Below, in pieces: positions 34,546 through 52,000 of a stretch of DNA of 64,000 bases. The stretch is from the NCBI RefSeq assembly GCF_005239225.2, contig NC_133294.1:5183576-5247575 (forward strand), read 5' to 3'. Position numbers and translations under genes: made by a program. Each line of letters begins with the position of its first letter. Positions within the stretch are counted from its first letter, which is position 1. This DNA is from Populus alba (Eukaryota; Streptophyta; Magnoliopsida; Malpighiales; Salicaceae). The notes beneath the pieces were generated by a model. That model was not told the DNA's origin and did not search any database. It worked only from the letters and a program-made list of their open reading frames with translations.

Positions 34546-36735
34546 GTTTTACATATTTGATTAGAAAAAACTCATAAACGAGTTTAAAATTGTTTTTATT
34601 TTAATCTTATGCATGTCAAATTAAAACTCGGAGCACTTTTGACTTTTTTATTTTGAGTATATAATAATTTTATACATCAATTTCAGTTTTTTTTATCTTA
34701 AAATTTGTATATATAAAAAAAACAATAATTGACAAATAATTTTTTTGCTTTAAAGAATAATAAACTCAAGGTGATCTCAAATTTATATATATATATATAT
34801 ATATATCAAGGAAAGCCCAAAAGTCTTCATATCCAAAATTTGAGCATGTCTGGACCATGGCTCAAGAAAATGGAAAACTCTCTTTCCAGTCTTTCATGTT
34901 TTTTAAAGCATTTTATATATATAAAAAATTGGAAAATGCATTGAAAAGACCGATTATTCGATCCCACAATTTCAATGTCAATTTTCTCCCTTTTACCTGT
35001 TTTTCCATTTTCGCTAACAACATGTTTGAAATCAAATATTATAATGTTCTAAAAAATATATATATCAAACAGCAACTCCTGATTTCCATGTAGAATTAAC
35101 AAAAAACCTAAACCTGGAAGAATCACTATAGATATGTGTTGAATTATTATGGATTATAGTAATGAATTTATTATTTTGCCCTTTTCAATCTAAAAACTTT
35201 ACCTATCTTTTAGGGATAATACAGTCTTTTCACATGCTCAATTGATTATTATAAAAATAATCATAGACTTGTTGGGCTTTTAATTTTTTATACAATATAA
35301 TTACTTAAATGCTTTTAAAAAAATCCCTATATTCCTTATGTTTAGGGAACACGCCGCCAATGAGCAAGCCTCCAAGTCGTGTTCAAGTGATATGTGTTGC
35401 GGCTTACAACTATCAAAAATTGTTTTCTTTGGTTTTTTTTTTATTAAACTTTATGTGACCTTCCTCCCTAGACGGCACGTGTGATGTAAGTCCATTCAAT
35501 TTGGTCCCGGTTTGCTATTCCTAGAATGTAGGTAACGGAATAGAGTTGTCAGTGTGTGGGTAACAAAACCGTCAACTTGCTGGTTCTAATTTTTTGCATT
35601 GGAGTGTGATTGTCGCACAAAATAATCAGACATCAAAAGCTAAATATATTTTGCCCACATGACATCTAAGATGTTTAGAGGTTTGAAATTCTTCTAAATT
35701 ATCACCAAAGATAAATATTTATATTCTAACTCGGACTATTATAACCACGTACGTATAACTATTAATAAAAACATGAACTTTGATCTCATACATATGTATG
35801 GTGACAATTTATCAAACAAATCACAGGCCAACAAGGAACATCAAATGATTCTAATGAATTGAATTTGTCTATACATAACCCAAGGTACTTGTTCCTTGAT
35901 TCCATTGAAAACTAAGGATGCATCCTATTAAAATATTTCCAGATTTCATCATGGGAAGGGTGCACCATTACTCTATTTACCGCATCATATTAATAATGTC
36001 ATGTTTTTTAACTAACTAAATTAGCTTTTTAAAATTGTAATTTAACCCTCAGACTTCAATTTCTTCCCATTAAAATCCAAAATTGAACTTTAAAACTAAT
36101 TTTTATTGCAATTAAGCCCTTAATAAATACAATTAAACCTTGAAAATTTTCAAATGAGTTATTAAACATCTAATTTTAAAATTTTCTTCCCAAATTGAAA
36201 TTTTCTTGTTAATAGGGCCATCGTGATTCAAAATTGAACTGTTAAATTTTTAACTTTAGATATTTTTGATTCTCCTCAACTAGTCTGTGGCAATTTTCTG
36301 GATATTTTTTCATGTTCTTTCCATTGATGTATATATTTTTTTATTTTTTTAAATTGTTTTTTGTATTTTGTATGTTTATGTGAGGTCCAAAAATAAAAAA
36401 CAACACATGCTATGCTCAAACTCAATACAGAAAATAGAGTGCAACAAAATACAATAAATTAAAAAAGCAAGAGAATCTTACAATATTCAAAAACCTCCTA
36501 AGATCATGCAACAAAAAAAGGAATCAACAACATAGCACATGAAACACGAAAAAAAGAAGAAGTTAGAAAGCCATATAGCTTAGATTTTCAGACCAAACAC
36601 ATGGAAGATCAAATCCTTCCTTATTTTTTTGTGTGACATTGACAACTCTAATTATTTATCAAGAACTATAATCAAGTTCTAAAAAAACTCAGAAACAAAA
36701 ACGATCCAAGTGAAAAAATAATAACAAATAACAAT

Positions 36736-36808
<73 letters not shown>

Positions 36809-37160
36809 TCACCTAACCAAACTTATGATAATAATAATAGCATAAACAATGTAGCAATAATGTCATCATTGGTGATCATATTGATAGGTTAGAAATTAAG
36901 TATAAATAGAACATAGAAGATGCCCAACAAAATTAATTAAATTATTGATTTAGGTTATACTGATACTTTTAATTATAAGTTTACTATCATCATAAAAGTA
37001 GAATTATTTAAAGATTATATAGATACAACATATATTAACAAAGAACTAAAGCTGATATCTAGTATTTTTATAAACCTTAAGGGTAGAAAAGAAAGGAGTT
37101 TTAAAGCTTTGATTGAGCAATTATGAGATCAAAACAAGAACAATTTGAACCTGCAAACGA
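34546..37160. other. AT-rich intergenic region
   Basis: No gene recognised. Holds TA microsatellites at 34783-34806 and 36740-36804. The stretch 36040-36280 repeats a 'TTAAGCCCTTAATAAA'-like theme seen in plant LTRs, but is too degenerate to assign. Confidence 0.5.
36740..36804. repeat. (TA)n microsatellite
   Basis: About 32 TA dinucleotides with one slip (TAATAT) in the middle. Confidence 0.97.
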
Positions 37161-41413
<4,253 letters not shown>

Positions 41414-41944
41414 AATAAATTGCAGACCTCTTCTAGCATAATTGTATAATCATAGATTTTGGTATACCTCACTAGCTGTTGTGATTTACAGTTTTTGTGT
41501 ATCAATGCATCTTCTTTTGATAACTAGTTTGGAATATCCATTTCTAATTTATAGTTCATAGAAGCTATAAGCTACTTTGGAAAGATTGTTTTGTCACAAG
41601 TGTATATATAAATTGACACACAGACATGAAGTTATGAAATGCTATAATTTTCCTGTCATGACTTGTAAATCAATAATACAAGGTATTTCTGAAAGCATCT
41701 AGCACATTTATGTTTCTTGTCAATTTTTGTATGCTTCATAAGTGCTGTGATTCACAGTTTTTTTATTATTACCATAGGCCCAAGATGCTAAATTACATTA
41801 AAACACTCTCCAATTTAACACAAACTATCGAATAATTAAAAAGAATCAACAACTTATTACAAAATATTAGATTGGCTGAATGATCAAGAAAGAGTCAAAA
41901 GCTCCTAATCTTGGTAGGAAAAAAGAAGAAATTAAGGGCGACAA

Positions 41945-42145
41945 TTATACCTTTCCATTTACGTCAGTGGTGTTATCTTCGGTGCTTAATTTCTCAGCTT
42001 CTTCTTCAAAATTACATGGCTTTGCCCGTTCTTCATCGTTATCCGTCATACTTTCATCCCACCATTGATTTATCTTCTTCATGCTATCCTCTTCTTCAGC
42101 CACTGTTATTCGCCATAAATTCCAAAACCCAACAGTTCTAATCAT
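41945..42145 (-). CDS. Small acidic ORF or first exon, copy B (uncertain)
   Basis: A 66-codon minus-strand frame starting MIRTVGFWNLWRITVAEEED, the counterpart of 13019-13228. It has one extra Glu codon, and a possible GGTATAA donor follows the shared part. Product unknown; may not be a gene. Confidence 0.25.
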   Translation of the reverse strand: MIRTVGFWNLWRITVAEEEDSMKKINQWWDESMTDNDEERAKPCNFEEEAEKLSTEDNTTDVNGKV

Positions 42146-42520
42146 CTTAGAGAACCATAAAATTATCTCTGTTTATATCACATCAGAAAGGAAGGACTCA
42201 ATGGGTGTTTTGGCGCCAATTTGATAACAGGAAGTAATTTAGTTATGTTAGGTGGGCCTATGAGGGAGGTTTGAGAATTAATGGGCTTTCATGGTCTTAC
42301 ATGGTATGCAATGGAAAAGTTAAGTGAAAAGTGATTCCTTCTCTTTTGTTAATGGGCTTTCCTAGGCACTTCAAAATTTCTCAAAAAAACAAATATCACA
42401 AATAAAAGAAAAATTATATGATTTTCAAGTTCCAATTACAAACTAAATATGTGACCCGTGATCCGTTATATGTTAGATAAAAAAAATTGAGAAAAAAAAA
42501 ATTCAATCAACACAAGCATG
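42146..42520. repeat. Flank block, copy B of three (truncated)
   Basis: Matches 13229 onward and 61428 onward, then stops at CACAAGCATG (42520), where S-RLK exon sequence begins abruptly. Confidence 0.8.
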
Positions 42521-43077
42521 TTTGGAGGTGATCAAATTGAAGCAAAAACGTGCCGGGTTATGGGAACTTAGTATGTCTCTCACTGTATGTATTTATGTAT
42601 ATATATCTATCTACCTGTACTTGGCACTTCGCTGTTAAAATATTTCTTTGCTGATTAAATGCAGTGGCTATATGTCCCCCGAGTATGCAATAGATGGGCA
42701 ATTTTCAGTCAAATCTGATGTCTTCAGCTTTGGTGTATTGCTCCTAGAAATAGCGAGTGGAAAGAGGAACAGAGAATCTATCATCCTGATCATGACTTCA
42801 ACCTTCTAGGACATGTGAGTATTTCCTTACGAAACCAATTGATATGGCTTGCATATTTATGTGTGTGTTTGTATGTACACACGTTCCTTTGCATGCAAGT
42901 GTAAGTTAATTCTCAAAGAAACTTAAAAATTTGGTGAAGGCATGGATATTATGGAATGATGAACGGCCTATTGAGCTGCTAATGGATCCTTTTATGGAGA
43001 ACACGATTAACACATCTGAAGTATTGAAATGTATTCAAGTTGGCCTCTTGTGTGTGCAACAGTGCCCTGAAGATAGG
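42521..43077 (+). pseudogene. S-RLK kinase fragment (end of exon 5, exons 6 and 7)
   Basis: 42521-42570 is the tail of a kinase exon 5 (FGGDQIEAK, then the MGT end before a GTATGT donor). Exon 6 is 42665-42814 ([20 protein letters not shown]) and is one base short, which breaks the frame after KRNRES. Exon 7 starts at about 42940 (AWILWNDERPIELL) and stops matching after CVQQCPEDR at about 43077. It differs from every other kinase in the window, so it comes from another family member. Confidence 0.85.
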
Positions 43078-43177
43078 TGTCATCTATCGAATATGGAAAG
43101 CTATTTTTCTGGAAATGAAAATAAATTCTGGTTCATATCAAGAATTCAGATTCAATCATGTTTTATCATAACAAGAT

Positions 43178-44366
43178 AATTGATCATGTTTTATCATAAC
43201 AAGGATAATAATCAACATATATATATTATCAAGAAACATGATTCAATTCATATTAACAAATCAAATATTTATAATATTTATCATGCATATGAAAAATTAT
43301 CAACTCACCTGACTCGAAAGCAAAAATCACTCAAAACTAGATAACAAAGAACATTCTACTTATGTCCTGCCGATAATATATCAGGATTATTTGAATACAA
43401 ATGAGACATATTCAAGAATGATTCAAAAGAACATATAACCTATTTAATACACTTATCTAAGGGTATATTTCATAATCTTATATGTTTTTAGACTAAACTA
43501 GTTATTTTTTTCAAAACCCCAAAATTAAACGATTTTTCCGAAATCTAATTCATAATAAAATTGGTTATAATTCACTAAATAAACCTCAATTATTCATCAA
43601 ATCAATCTTCCAAAGCTAATATTAAAGCTAGGGACCAATTTGAATTTTATCATATTTTTAAGGGTCAAATTGTAACTTTGTCAAATTAGAGGATCAAACT
43701 AAAAATATCATAAATTCATGACTATAGTGGAATCATGTCCATGATTCATCATCATTTCTATCCAGAATCTCTAATTATGATCCAGGGACCATTCTGGATT
43801 TTTTCCAAATTTTAGGGTCAAATTCTAATTTTTGTCAAACGGGAGGACCAAATTAAAAGTGTTAAAAATTCATAACTATACTAGAATTATGCCCACAATT
43901 CATCTTTTATTCTGTACAGAATCTCGGAATATATTTCAGGGAACAATATGTAATTTTTTTAAAATTTAGGAACTAAACTATAATTTTCACAAATTGAGGG
44001 ACCAAACTGAATTTTCATCATATTAAACCTCAAAATCAGAATTTTCATAGATTACCTACTGTTATCTCATGATTTCTAATATAAATTTATCATTCAAACA
44101 AAATCATAACTCAAAATCAATAGTCAACCCATTTCATTCAAATTAATTCATCAATCAACCCAAAACACAATTTTTAAAAACCTTAATATTTATCGAAACA
44201 GAAATTAAAAGTTGGTTTTCTTTTAAAATTTTCAGATCTCTTTTTTTATATATATTTATTATATTTATTCAATTACTGTAACACTTCTTATTTATTTATA
44301 TTTATTTCTAAGCCTACAAGGGCATTATAGTCTTTTACTCTTCATTTACTTTCAAAACATTACCAG
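43178..44366 (-). mobile_element. Partial gypsy LTR, same family as 8379-10545
   Basis: Shows the same order of motifs as the solo LTR: ATTCACTCACC-like block, repeated AGGGACCAA / GTCAAATT lines (43630-44000), the CAGATTACCTACTGTTATC line near 44045, and the AAAACATTAC end near 44360. The tandem arrays and the TGTCACGACC end are missing. It lies just upstream of the next S-RLK fragment. Confidence 0.7.
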
Positions 44367-44499
44367 AAGAGTAACTCATTAAAGAGATGCCTAATTCCGT
44401 CACGTAACTTCTCTGGAGACTTGTCTGAAGGCCATATCCATTCTCCACATAGCAAAATTTTGACACTTTTCCAAAAGCCAAGATCCAGTTTACCCACTC

Positions 44500-45300
44500 A
44501 TGGAAGCTGAAAAACTGTTCTTGCTTTTTTCTCTTTTAATGCTCCAATTCTCATCTTGTACATCCCACGACTCCTTAAAGAGGAACCAAACCATTAAAGA
44601 AGGTGACCTTCTTATCTCCAAAGGAAATATTTTCGCACTAGGATTTTTCAGTCCAGGTAGTTCTAGCAATAGATATCTTGGAATTTGGTACCATAAAATA
44701 CCAGAACAAACTGTGGTGTGGGTTGCAAACAGGAACGATCCAATCATTGGTTCCTCTGGATTTCTCTTTATACACCAATATGGAAACCTCGTTCTCTTTG
44801 GTAACGATGACCAAAAGCTTCCTGTGTGGTCTACCAATGTTTCAGTGGAAGAAAATGATACTTGTGAAGCTCAACTCTTGGATTCAGGAAATTTGATATT
44901 GGTCAGCAAAAGAAGCAGAAAAACTGTATGGCAAATCTTCGATTATCCTAACATCGTGCTACCTGGAATGAAACTGGGGCTGGATCGAAAATTAGGAATT
45001 GATCGGTTCCTAACATCATGGAGATCAGCTGAAGACCCTGGGATTGGTGACTTTTCTGTTAGGATCAACCCAAATGGCTCGCCACAATTCTTTGTCTATA
45101 ATGGTACAGAGCCAATTTTACTGTTGAACATGACTGCCAACAACCCACCGAACGGTGGTGGTCCTGTACTCGAATGGTGGGACTTTGTCTCCACCGTTCT
45201 CTACCGTTAAAAGGTTATCTAGAAATTCAGGAGAAGAATTTAAAACTAGTGAAGCTTCAAGGCTGTTCCATTCAGGGTGGAGGACATATGTTAATTTATA
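44500..45300 (+). pseudogene. Truncated RKS1-type S-RLK: lectin N-terminus plus a kinase scrap
   Basis: The start at 44500 gives a 236-codon frame: signal peptide (LFLLFSLLMLQFSSC), a full B-lectin domain (VVWVANRNDPI; PNGSPQFFVYNGTEPI), then a break at about 45117. The remaining 30 codons (through a Pro/Gly-rich NPPNGGGP stretch) have no counterpart in the other copies. Just after the stop, 45203-45300 holds pieces of a kinase exon 4 (KRLSRNSG; then LVKLQGCSIQGGGHMLIY in another frame) with internal deletion. From about 45300 the sequence matches 19068 onward. The frame could in principle make a small secreted lectin, but the structure looks like deletion debris. Confidence 0.75.
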
Positions 45301-45599
45301 GAGTTTTTTTAGTTAATAATATATTTTTTTATGATAATTTTTTAAAAGTAAAATAAATATTTATGATTTAGTTATCATAAATATAAAATATTAAAATAAT
45401 AATTATAAATTATGGTATTGATTTGGTAGGAAAAGCAGTTATAGTTTTAAGGTTCTTTTTTAGTGGAAAAAAATGTTTTTATTTTCAACAAATAAACATG
45501 TTTTTCAATTATTATTTTTTAAAATAAAAATCAAAATTAAGAAAGAAATTTTTGTAATCACTAAACACAATTATTGTGTCTTATGGGAAGTACATGTAG

Positions 45600-45760
45600 G
45601 AGTATTTGGTAATATAATCCTAGCTACTTTTCAAAATATTTTTTATTTTGAAAATATATTAATTTTTTTTATTTTAAAAAAATATTTTTAACATAAAAAT
45701 CATCTAAAAACATAAAAAAATTAAAATTTAAATAAAACTAAATAAATTTTTCTACGCAAT
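45600..45760 (+). repeat. Short dispersed AT-rich repeat (family copy 4)
   Basis: Paralogous to 19378-19540, in the upstream region of the next gene. Confidence 0.5.
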
Positions 45761-45777
45761 ACCAAATGAGGGTGTAG

Positions 45778-45787
45778 TATAAAAAGG
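45778..45787 (+). promoter_or_regulatory. Candidate TATA box of RKS1-like gene B
   Basis: TATAAAAAGG, 224 bp before the ATG at 46002. Same motif and context as 19556-19565; the longer distance comes from a local duplication and inserted sequence. Confidence 0.5.
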
Positions 45788-45881
45788 ACTAGACAAGTCA
45801 TGGTCTTGAGTTTGAAGATTGCAAAGAAAAATCCATGAAAAAAATGCCTAGTTAAGCGAGGTGGATCCCAAAATAGCTTCT

Positions 45882-45947
45882 CTTGTCAGACTTTTCTGCA
45901 AACAACATTCCAACATTCTTGTCAGACTTTTCTGCAAACAACATCCC
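45882..45947 (+). repeat. 36-bp-spaced direct duplication in the 5' leader region
   Basis: CTTGTCAGACTTTTCTGCAA and its next ten bases occur twice, at 45882 and 45918. Gene A has the unit once (near 19660). Confidence 0.85.
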
Positions 45948-46001
45948 AAAAATGCCTAGTTTTAATGGTTGTCCAAAAGCCAAGGTCCAGTTTGCCTTAT
46001 C

Positions 46002-49000
46002 ATGGAACCTGGAAAATTGTTCCTGTTTTTTTCTCTTTTAATGCTCCAATTCTCATCTTGTGCATCCCTAGACTCCTTAAAGACCAACCAAACCATTAAA
46101 GAAGGTGACCTTCTTATCTCCAAAGGAAATATTTTCGCACTGGGATTTTTCAGTCCTGGCAGTTCAACCAATAGATATCTTGGCATTTGGTACCATAAAG
46201 TACCAGAACAAACTGTGGTGTGGGTTGCAAACAGGAACGATCCAATCATTGGTTCCTCTGGATTTCTCTTTATAAACCAATATGGAAACCTCGTTCTCTA
46301 TGGTAACGATGACCAAAAGCTTCTAGTGTGGTCTGCCAATGTTTCAGTGGAAGAAAATGATACTTGTGAAGCTCAACTCTTGGATTCTGGGAATTTGATA
46401 TTGGTCAGGAAAAGAAGCAGAAAGATTGTATGGCAAAGCTTCGATTATCCTACTAACATCCAGCTACCTGGAATGAAACTGGGGCTGGATCGAAAATTAG
46501 GAACTGATCGGTTCCTAACATCATGGAGATCAGCTGATGACCCTGGGATTGGAGACTTTTCAATTAGGATCAACACAAATGGCTCGCCACAATTCTTTCT
46601 CTATAATGGTACAAAGCCAATTACCAGATATCCCCCTTGGCCATGGAGAAGGCAGATGGGCTTATACAAAACCGTTTTTGTAAATGATCCAGACGAAATA
46701 TACAATGAATTTACAGTTCCTGATGGTTATCATCTGGTAAGACTAATAGTGGATCATTCAGGACTTTCAAAGGTGTTGACATGGCGAGAAAGTGATGGTA
46801 AGTGGAGGGAATACTGGAAGTGCCCTCAGTTACAGTGCGACTATTATGGATACTGTGGTGCTTATAGTACGTGTGAACTTGCCACTTATAATACATTTGG
46901 ATGTGCCTGTTTACCTGGGTTCGAGCCCAAGCACCCAACGGAATGGTCTACGAGAGATGGGTCCGGTGGTTGTGTCAGGAAGCGGCTACAGACATCTTCG
47001 GTGTGCGATCATGGAGATGGGTTTGTGAAGGTAGAAAATGTAATTCTTCCGGACACTTCAGCTGCAGCTTGGGTGGACATGAGCAAGAGTCGTGCAGACT
47101 GTGAAGTGGAATGCAAGAGGAATTGTTCATGCTCTGCATACGCAGTCATTGGGAATCCCGGAAAAGGGGATGGTTGTGTGAATTGGTTCAAGGAATTAGT
47201 AGACATTAAATATGATAGGATTGTTGAAAGTCAGGATCTGTATGTTCGTGTTGATGCATATGAATTAGGTACCCTTTTTCTTCTCCGTAACAATTTCATA
47301 GGATTGTGATTACAGATATTTTGATTTATAACAACTTTCAATGTTTTCCAGTGCTCTAGGATGTAGTTAATAAGCTCTGTACTACATGAAAGAAACCATT
47401 GATATTGATACTTATTGGGTGCCGAAGGGGACAGCCTTTGCCATATGTCTAGCCCTGTTTCCATAGGAGAAGGGACTGGTTTTTCCTCTGGAGTTGATCG
47501 TTATTGTTTTCGTTCTCATGCAGCTGGTAATAAAAGGAAGCTAAATGGTTATCGGGAAAAAACGAGGCTGGCCATTTTAGCACCATCAATTGCATTATTG
47601 TTGTTTCTCATTAGCCTAACTGCTTATTTGCGGCTCAAGAAGAGGGCAAAAGAAGGTAAGACAGGATGATCTCTAACCTCTATCTGGATATGACTTCCCT
47701 AGTCATGTATTTATTCTGCTCTGGTTATGAGGAGAAGATCACCTTTCGATTCATGAATGGCAAAACAACCAGGTACTGAGCCGCAGGTAAACAGCAATTC
47801 TACTGAATCGGAATGTTTCAAGCTCAGCACCATAATGGCGGCCACAAACAATTTCTCTCCAGCTAACGAACTCGGGCAAGGTGGTTTTGGCTCGGTTTAC
47901 AAGGTAGAGTTTCTCAATTCATTTTCTAGCTAAAAATTAAATAATACAGATTTGTTTTTTCTGCAATTTTGCTTAATTGTAGTTTAGAATGCTTAATATG
48001 TAAGAAAACTTTAATATGCCAAGCGTATAAACATGGTACAAAATTAATAGGATACATATCCCGTGTGTAATGATTGATTAAGTGTTGAGATAATTGTCTA
48101 GAAATCTCTGTTATTAATAAAAAAAAATCTTTTAATTCATGTTAAGTCTTAGAGTTTACTATATAGATGGAAGACACAAAGACTATTAATAAATTATTAT
48201 TTTTTAGCTAGACTATGGACCTTTTTATAGATAACCTAAATTTTTTACTCCTCAATATATCATGGATGTGCTTAGCCTACTACTAGAGTTCAATGAGTTC
48301 TAAGCATTAATTATCACTTAATTTAAAATCTACATGATATATAGGTCACTTGAAGAATATTTTTTCTATCATTCTCCCATTTAGCCCATATAACAATATA
48401 TTTATGGAGTTCAAAATATATAATAAGTGAAAACATATATTTAAATCAAGAATACAACATATAAATCATAATGATCGCATTTTATAATCAAGTATTTCCT
48501 TCCATGCATTATAATATATTATATCCTTAAAATAAACATTTAATGTACAAATAAACCATATGAATGAACTTCCAATAAGTCATGTGAGGGTCCAACTTTA
48601 TATATCTCAATAGATATAGAAAATAATACTTTATATGCACAAAAATCAATTTTAATATCTAAGAATAATAAAAATAAAAATGTCTAGACAATTAGCTAAA
48701 AGAAAATAAAGCCAAACACTTAAATCTCTCTATGTTTTTTTTTTTTTTTTGTCTTACTCTTCTTATTTATATTTAACAAGTTTTTGTGCAATTATCAAAA
48801 TCTCTCCCATTCATTTATACCTAATATCTACTCATTCAAGGGCATTGTTGCCATTTTTTGTTAAAACCTTTCTTTTCTTTCAAAATATTTACACTAAAAA
48901 AAACTGAAAGGAAATGAAGAAGACATCTACTCAAGAAACTATATATGCTTTAAAGTTGAGGTTATGGGGACTTTTAGATTAATTTTAAAATCTGGACTTA

Positions 49001-52000
49001 TTTTGGATTTCAAAATTTTCTTCTATGTTCCATCATTTTCTAGAAATTGGATTTTTGTTTCTAAACTTTGTAACATGGGTTATGGATTCTTGTTTGATGA
49101 AAACATTTTTAATATTTTAAAAACTAAAGTTTCTACTAGTGGTGGAACATTCATTAATGATTTATATAAAATTAATCTAGACTCTACTAATTTTGAGCTC
49201 AACTATTTATCAATGCATGTTGATTCGATAATTAAAAGGAGCAAAATAAATGAGAATTTCTCTATGTTTTGGCATAGAAGATTAAATCACATCTTCATTG
49301 AGAAAATTAAAAGATTAGTGAATGATGAAGTTTTAAACACTCTTGATTTTATTGATTTTGGTACTTGTGTAGATTGGATAAAGGGATAGCAAACTAACAA
49401 GACCATTAAAGATGCTACGAGAAGCTCGAAATGTTTTTAAATTATATGTACTGACATTTATGGACCAATTAATACGATATGCTTAAATGAATAAAGATAT
49501 TGTACCTCATTTATTGATGATCATTCTAATAGATTTATGCATATTTGTCTTTTATTGAATAAAGCCGAAGCATTAGATGCTTTTAAAGATCTATAAGGTT
49601 GAGGTGGGAAAAACAAATACCATAAAAGATTATAAGGTTCAAAATAGAGATGGAGAGTTATATGATAGATACATAAAAAGGGATAAATATAAGGTTCATT
49701 TGCAAAGTGCCTTAAAGGAGATGGCATTATCACACAATATATATCTCTGACACACCACAATAAGATAATGTAGTTGAAAGAAGGAACCGTACCCTTATAA
49801 ACATGGTAAGGAACATGAATAGTACTTTTAATCTACCATTATCTTTATGGAGTTAGAATTAAAGATTGTTGTGTATATTTTAAAATAGGGTTTCACCCTA
49901 ATGTTGTGTCTAAAACACCTTTTTGAAATTATGAAATAGATGGAAGCCTAATTTAAATCATACAAATGTATATGGTTGTCTTGTTGAGGTAATGATTAAT
50001 AATCCTCAACTATAGAAATTAGATCCAAGAACAACTAGTGAATATTCATTGGTTATATAGCGAACTTTAAAGTTTAAAGGATATATGTTTTACTTTTCTT
50101 CTCAAAATACATGAATAGTTAAGGCAAAAATTGCTAAATTTATCGAGGATTTTAATTTCAATAGGAGTGATTTTCCTAAAATGATAGAATTTAAGGAAAC
50201 ATAATATTTAAATGAGTTGTATAAAGATAAAAGAAAATTGGTTATTGTTCAAAAAAATTATTTAGATAATTTTGAAGAACAATCAATTTAAGGAAAACCA
50301 GTTCAAGAGCAGTAAACTCACATGAGAAAATTTAATTAATAAGTTATTTAAGAACAAGGAGACCACCAATTTTTTATGACTATGTTGTATATTTTCATTG
50401 ACTTTGATGTTGGACTTCAAGATACTCCAAACTCATTTAATGGAGAAAACTCTACTCTAATACAACTTCTAGGATAACATCAATATGACATGCATATATA
50501 CATAATAGAAAATTAATAGGATACATGATTCATTAAGTGTTGAAATAATTGTTCAAAAATCTTTATGGTATCAAGAATAAAGAATCTTTTAATCCTTGCG
50601 AAACTTTAGATTTACTATGTGGATGGAAAACACAAAACTTTTCGTAACTACTTTTTTTGCTGGATTAAGAACCCTTTATATAGAACTTAATTTTTGCATC
50701 TCCATTTATCATGGATGTGTTTGGCCGTCCAATGGACTTTAAACCTTAATTGTTATTGACATATGAATCGCCTTAGAGGTATTTTTTTACCATAATCTTG
50801 TAAGATGATTTTAGGGTCTGCTGGCTAATGGACTGGAGGTTGCAATAAAAAGGTTATCTAGAAGTTCAAGACAAGGAATAGAAGAATTTAAAAATGAAGT
50901 TATTGTAATGGCAAAGCTTCAACACAGGAATCTTGTGAAACTTCTAGGTTACTGCAATCAGGATGGAGAACAAATGTTAATCTATGAATACTTGCCAAAC
51001 AAAAGCTTGGACTCGTTTCTTTTCCGTAAGTCTCTTCAAGTATTTGTTGCCCTGATTTACTCTAGTTGTCAAATTTTACCTGTCTTAAAAATAATTGTTT
51101 TGACAGATGAAAGCAGAAGATTGTTATTGGATTGGCGAAAACGTTTTGATATTATTGTTGGAATAGCTCGTGGGATTTTATATCTTCACCAAGATTCCAG
51201 GTTGAGAATCATTCACAGGGATTTAAAATGTAGCAACATTCTACTGGATGCAGAGATGAACCCAAAAATATCAGATTTCGGAATGGCAAAAATATTTGAA
51301 GACAACCAAACAGAAGACAGGACCAGGAGAGTTGTCGGAACATTGTAAGCACCTTTCCTAAAACAAAGACCGAGTGACAAAGTACTATCATTGATTACCA
51401 GGAATACTAAAACTTCAGATTCTTGTTTTTCTGATGCAGTGGCTATATGTCACCAGAATATGCTGTGCTTTGGAAAACTTTTCTGTAAAATCAGATGTTT
51501 TCAGTTTTGGGGTCATGTTGCTAGAGATTGTGAGTGGCAAGAAGAACAATAGATTTTATCAACAGGATCCTCCTTTGACCTTGATTGGATATGTGAGTTA
51601 TAAGAGAGCCATGTGTGCTCTTGGCTGCATTTCAATGTTCACAATTTTAGATGTTGTCTGCTCTTATTTCTTGTATGTTAATGATTTATATGAACAACAC
51701 AGGTGTGGGAATTGTGGAGAGAAGAAAAAGCATTGGAGATAGTGGATCCATCACTGACGGAGTTGTATGATCCGCGTGAAGCCTTGAAATGCATACAGAT
51801 TGGTCTACTGTGCGTGCAAGAAGATGCCACGGACAGACCATCCATGTTGGCAGTTGTTTTTATGTTGAGTAACGAAACAGAGATTCCTTCTCCAAAACAA
51901 CCTGCATTCCTCTTTAGAAAATCTGAAAATAATCCTGATATAGCATTAGACGTAGAAGATGGACAGTGTTCCGTAAATGAGGTGACAATTTCTGAAATTG

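Noticed and set aside
44490..44837. Minus-strand frames repeated opposite each RKS1-type exon 1 (also 19664-19963, 45962-46249)
   Set aside because: Antisense shadows of the conserved lectin domain; their recurrence only reflects the sense gene.
45969..46001. Upstream extension of the RKS1-like copy B frame
   Set aside because: Starts at TTG, is not shared with copy A; the ATG at 46002 matches the paralog and opens the signal peptide.
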